From Scilla litardierei (lineage: Eukaryota > Streptophyta > Magnoliopsida > Asparagales > Asparagaceae): 64,000 nt of DNA. Positions 61,218 through 64,000 of this stretch are shown in pieces. The stretch's first letter is position 1. Each line of letters opens with the position of its first letter. Under the pieces are notes generated by a model. The model saw only the letters and a program-made list of their open reading frames with translations, was not told where the DNA came from and searched no databases. The stretch lies in the NCBI GenBank assembly GCA_030789695.1, contig CM061141.1, forward strand, positions 271,839,655 through 271,903,654, read 5' to 3'. The position numbers and the translations under genes were made by a program.

Positions 61218-61952
61218 TCAATCATCTGCCACCCCCTCTGTAGAAACAGCATGTCCCAGATATTCCACCCTCGTCTGCGTGAAAAGGCACATATTCTTGT
61301 TAGCATATAGCTGGTGGTCATGTAGATCCTGTAAGACTATCCCCAAGCATCCCAAGTGCTCCTCCATGGATCGGCTATAGATCAGAATGTCGTCAAAAAA
61401 CACCAAGATGAACCTCCTCAAGTACGGCCGGAAGACCTTATTCATCAGGGCCTGAAAAGTGGCTGATGCATTAGTCAAGCCGAATGGCATGACTAAGAAC
61501 TCATAGTGCCACTTATGTGTCCTGAAATCTGTCTTGGGTACAGTTGTAGCTCGCATCCTGATTTGATGATAACCTGACTTCAATCGATCTTAGAGAATAC
61601 CACTGCTCCATGTTACTTATCTAGAAGCTCATCAATCATCGGTATGGGAAATTTATCCGGTATGGTCTCCTGGTTTAGCGCTATATAATCTATACAGAAT
61701 CTCAAGTTGATATCATTCTTCTTCACCATCAATACCGGAATAAAGAAAGGACTGACACTAGGCTGTATCTTACCGGCCTGTATCATCTCCCTCACCCTCA
61801 CCATCTTCTTGATCTCATCTTTTAGTACTGAGGGTATGGACATCATACTGATAGGTGAGACTCCCTCTCGCAGGACAATGGTGTGGGAGCGAAAGGCCAC
61901 AATGCGTCTGAAACACCCCTCAAAATGGATCAAAACCTGCTTATCTCAGTGG
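61218..61952 (-). pseudogene. pol: Reverse transcriptase of element G
   Basis: The first frame (61933-61613) reads REGVSPISM, then IQPSVSPF, VKKNDINLRFCIDYIALNQ and FPIPMIDELLDK. A stop and a one-base loss follow (61584-61612). The second frame (61583-61218) reads [30 protein letters not shown] and [13 protein letters not shown] with the catalytic FFDD (61389-61394), then VEYLGHAVS. The style is chromovirus-like gypsy. Confidence 0.9.
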
Positions 61953-62111
61953 GGATATCTTGCTTAGTCTCCATGTCCTCAACTTCCAAACCTTGCAGCT
62001 CAACTAGAAAGCCTCCTCCATCTATTTGGATGATTTTGCCATGGTCTTTAGAGAAACCATAAACCAACACAAAACTCGGATCGCCTTGGAGAGTGACGTC
62101 CTTTCCCCTTC

Positions 62112-62445
62112 CTAATACTCCATCCTTAGCAGCTTCCAGTCGATTCTGGTGTCTCTCAAGGACTGTAGCCACATCATGCTCAAAATAATATCCGTGCTCC
62201 CCATTTCCAATGGTAGGAAGTCATCTACAATCTGTACACCCTGGAGAATTAACACAAGCCCCCGACACACCCCTCTGCTATGCTCAACATTTCTTGTCCC
62301 CATCATAACTCCAAAGCTCCCAGTGTCACTGAGCTATAGCCCCTGCTGGTCCACCACTCGATTAGAAATGAAATTGTGGGTGGTCCCACTATCAATCAAG
62401 ACCGTGACGTACTGCTCTGCTATCCTCCCAACCAACTGTTGGTGA
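62112..62445 (-). pseudogene. pol: Aspartic protease of element G
   Basis: It translates QLVGRIAEQYVTVLIDSGTT HNFIS with the active site D-S-G at 62385-62393; after a stop it continues VCRGLVLILQGVQIVDDFLP LEMGSTDIILSMMWL, the flap-distal half of retropepsins. Homology stops abruptly at about 62445, where gag would be expected. Confidence 0.85.
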
Positions 62446-63370
62446 TTACAACAATACCCTTAGGTTGGTTTTGATGATTAAGCAAATAATTAGTGTTACT
62501 AATTGTGTTTTAAGTTGACTTGTGATTGTAGATTCTTAAAGTCAACAATGGTCAAACTTAGAGCTTATGAAGATTAGTGTTTTGAGTTGATGAATGTATA
62601 TTATGAGTTGATACATGTATGGCTATAAGCTGGTATGATTACACCTGAATATGGATGAATATAGATTCATATGATTATCTACATGTATTGGTATTGATAT
62701 GTGAATCTTGTGTGCTGATACACCTGTAAATGTTGGATGGATATTAAGGGACATATATGATTGTATGACTGGATATATAGGTGCATATGTTTATGTGTTA
62801 ATGAATGGTAGCCTATGAGTAATGTGTATCATGGGATTCTGTAATTGATTGATCTCTAGGCCGTTTATAGATACGGCGTGATGTTTGTATTTGTGTAATG
62901 TGGTAAATAGGTACATAGATATGGTGTGTTGTTTGTATGGATCCTTGTGTCACACTCAGGTATGAGTGGGCATGACTTCTGCGTATTAGAGTAGTGTTTT
63001 GATATATGTACATATGTAAGATGTAACGGTTGCATGTCTAAACTGTAAGCGGGTGCGCTTACAACTGTGTTTGAATAGATATAGTGAGTCTGGATGTATT
63101 GATGTTAAGGTGCAAGCCTTTATGTATGCCATGTGTGCGTGTGTTTGAAAGTGTGTATGGTAACATATGTGGTTGTATTTCTCAGGATAGCAGTGCATGT
63201 GTGTATATTTGAAATATTATACTTGTGTGTATTTGAACTAGTATAAGTGTTGGTATAAGAATGTGCTTTATCTATGTGATGGGGTAGAGTAACCCTATAT
63301 ATCTATTTCCCCTGAGTCATGTCCTAAGTTGAAAAGTTTGAGGACGAACTTTATTTTAAGGTGGGTAGAT
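62446..63370 (+). other. Internal tail of element H, no genes
   Basis: AT- and TG-rich sequence like the interior of element A. It includes CACTCA/TGAGTG arms (62953-62968) and ends TTGAGGACGAACTTTATT followed by a purine tract (63356-63370), as in A and D. The left boundary is abrupt; the first ~130 bases (TGTTGGTGATTACAACAATA) may belong to another LTR fragment. Confidence 0.55.
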
Positions 63371-64000
63371 TGTAATGCCCGTATGTGTAAACTACTGTTT
63401 GCGTGTGTGCATATGGTAATTTTGTTGTGTGGATAGTCATTTCCTGCATGTATGGCTATCAAGTGACTATGATATGCTTTGGATGTATAGGTGAATACAT
63501 GTGGTTGGATAGTAAATTGATATTTTTGTTAGCGTGCTATTAGTGTCTATTAACCGGATGAGCAATTTTAGTTGGTGAGTGTGTATAGTAAAATGGTATG
63601 TTTATGATACTTGGTGATACTGAGTTAGTTATTACTGAATGATATTAATATTTTTTGATGTTGATTATTATTCTTAGTGATCTTGTTATTAGAAGTGGTA
63701 TTAGTATTTTTGTCCTTGGTGATGTTGCTTAATATTTCACTACTATTGTGAAGGCCTTAGTTAATATTGGTAGCTAGAGTTGGGCTTGAATTATTGTTAG
63801 TTAATGTTGGTTGTGTTTTAACATTAACTAATAACCCCTCCTGGTTTGTTGCTGGCCGAGCTCCCCCATGGTGGCTAGGTCGAAATCTTTCAAGCAACGG
63901 AGAAAAAAAGAGAAGAAAGAAGAGGAAGAAGAGAAGAAGTAAAGCCTAACCCATCCTCTCCTTCTACCCTTCATCTTCTACAATTTCTCTCCTCCCCCAT
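63371..64000 (+). repeat. Start of 3' LTR of element H (continues past window)
   Basis: It begins TGTAATGCCC directly after the PPT, the usual start of this LTR type. There is no second copy in the window to prove the extent. It holds no gene; 63900-63935 is a purine-rich AAGAGG run. Confidence 0.55.

Larger units (their letters stand above)
59399..62445 (-). mobile_element. pol: Element G: decayed chromovirus-like Ty3/gypsy pol
   Basis: On the minus strand the order is protease, RT, RNase H, integrase, all with stops and frameshifts. It is the outermost element: its integrase is cut by C at 59398/59399, and the rest of the integrase lies left of the window. No LTR or gag of G is visible. 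A hAT-like insertion at 59703-60326 splits the integrase further. Confidence 0.85.

Overview
The window is repeat-rich nuclear DNA from a plant, most likely a flowering plant with a large genome. I see no intact host gene, rRNA, tRNA or CRISPR. The evidence is a pile of plant-type LTR retrotransposons: Athila/Tat-like Ty3/gypsy elements with a tRNA-Asp-type primer site, copia elements with an initiator-Met primer site, chromovirus-like gypsy pol, and large non-autonomous derivatives without genes. There is also one Helitron carrying intron-bearing pieces of two plant genes, a glycyl-tRNA synthetase and a calreticulin.

Layout, from the outside in. Element G (minus strand, 59399-62445) is a decayed chromovirus-like gypsy pol. 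Copia-like element C is inserted in its integrase; C ends at 59398 and its left LTR is seen from 17733. C's left LTR is broken by element B (minus, 10351-17732), a small relative of Athila/Tat with one 484-codon ORF. B's left LTR is in turn broken by element A (plus, 1-10350), a gene-less large retrotransposon derivative. C's right LTR is broken by element F (minus, 22588-57666), an Athila-type gypsy with RT, RNase H and integrase but no gag or protease. F contains copia-like element E (minus, 24411-39558) in its 3' noncoding part and gene-less element D (minus, 45307-54450) inside its RT gene. E contains the Helitron (plus, 28508-35588). The deepest chain is G > C > F > E > Helitron. Perfect 5-bp target duplications support F (CTTCA), E (CTAAG) and D (TTAAG); the Helitron sits between A and T. 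At the right edge lies element H, an internal tail plus the start of an LTR at 63371.

How the parts relate. A, D and H share a 3' internal end and PPT block of a type seen next to chromovirus pol; A and D share the 3' half of their LTRs but have unrelated 5' halves. B and F share a primer-proximal ORF domain, a 3' noncoding region with collinear PPT-like motifs, and tRNA-Asp-type PBSs, so they look like a dependent/autonomous pair. C and E share a long untranslated leader with arrays of small hairpins.

The most unusual signals are at RNA level. B's LTR carries five hairpins with a near-constant 16-nt loop and different complementary stems. The C/E leaders carry about ten A/U-rich mini-hairpins followed by four hairpins with a near-constant UCUC loop. 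Four LTR families carry clusters of short palindromes in U3, each with its own sequence. I could not run alignments or folding; all statements come from reading the sequence.
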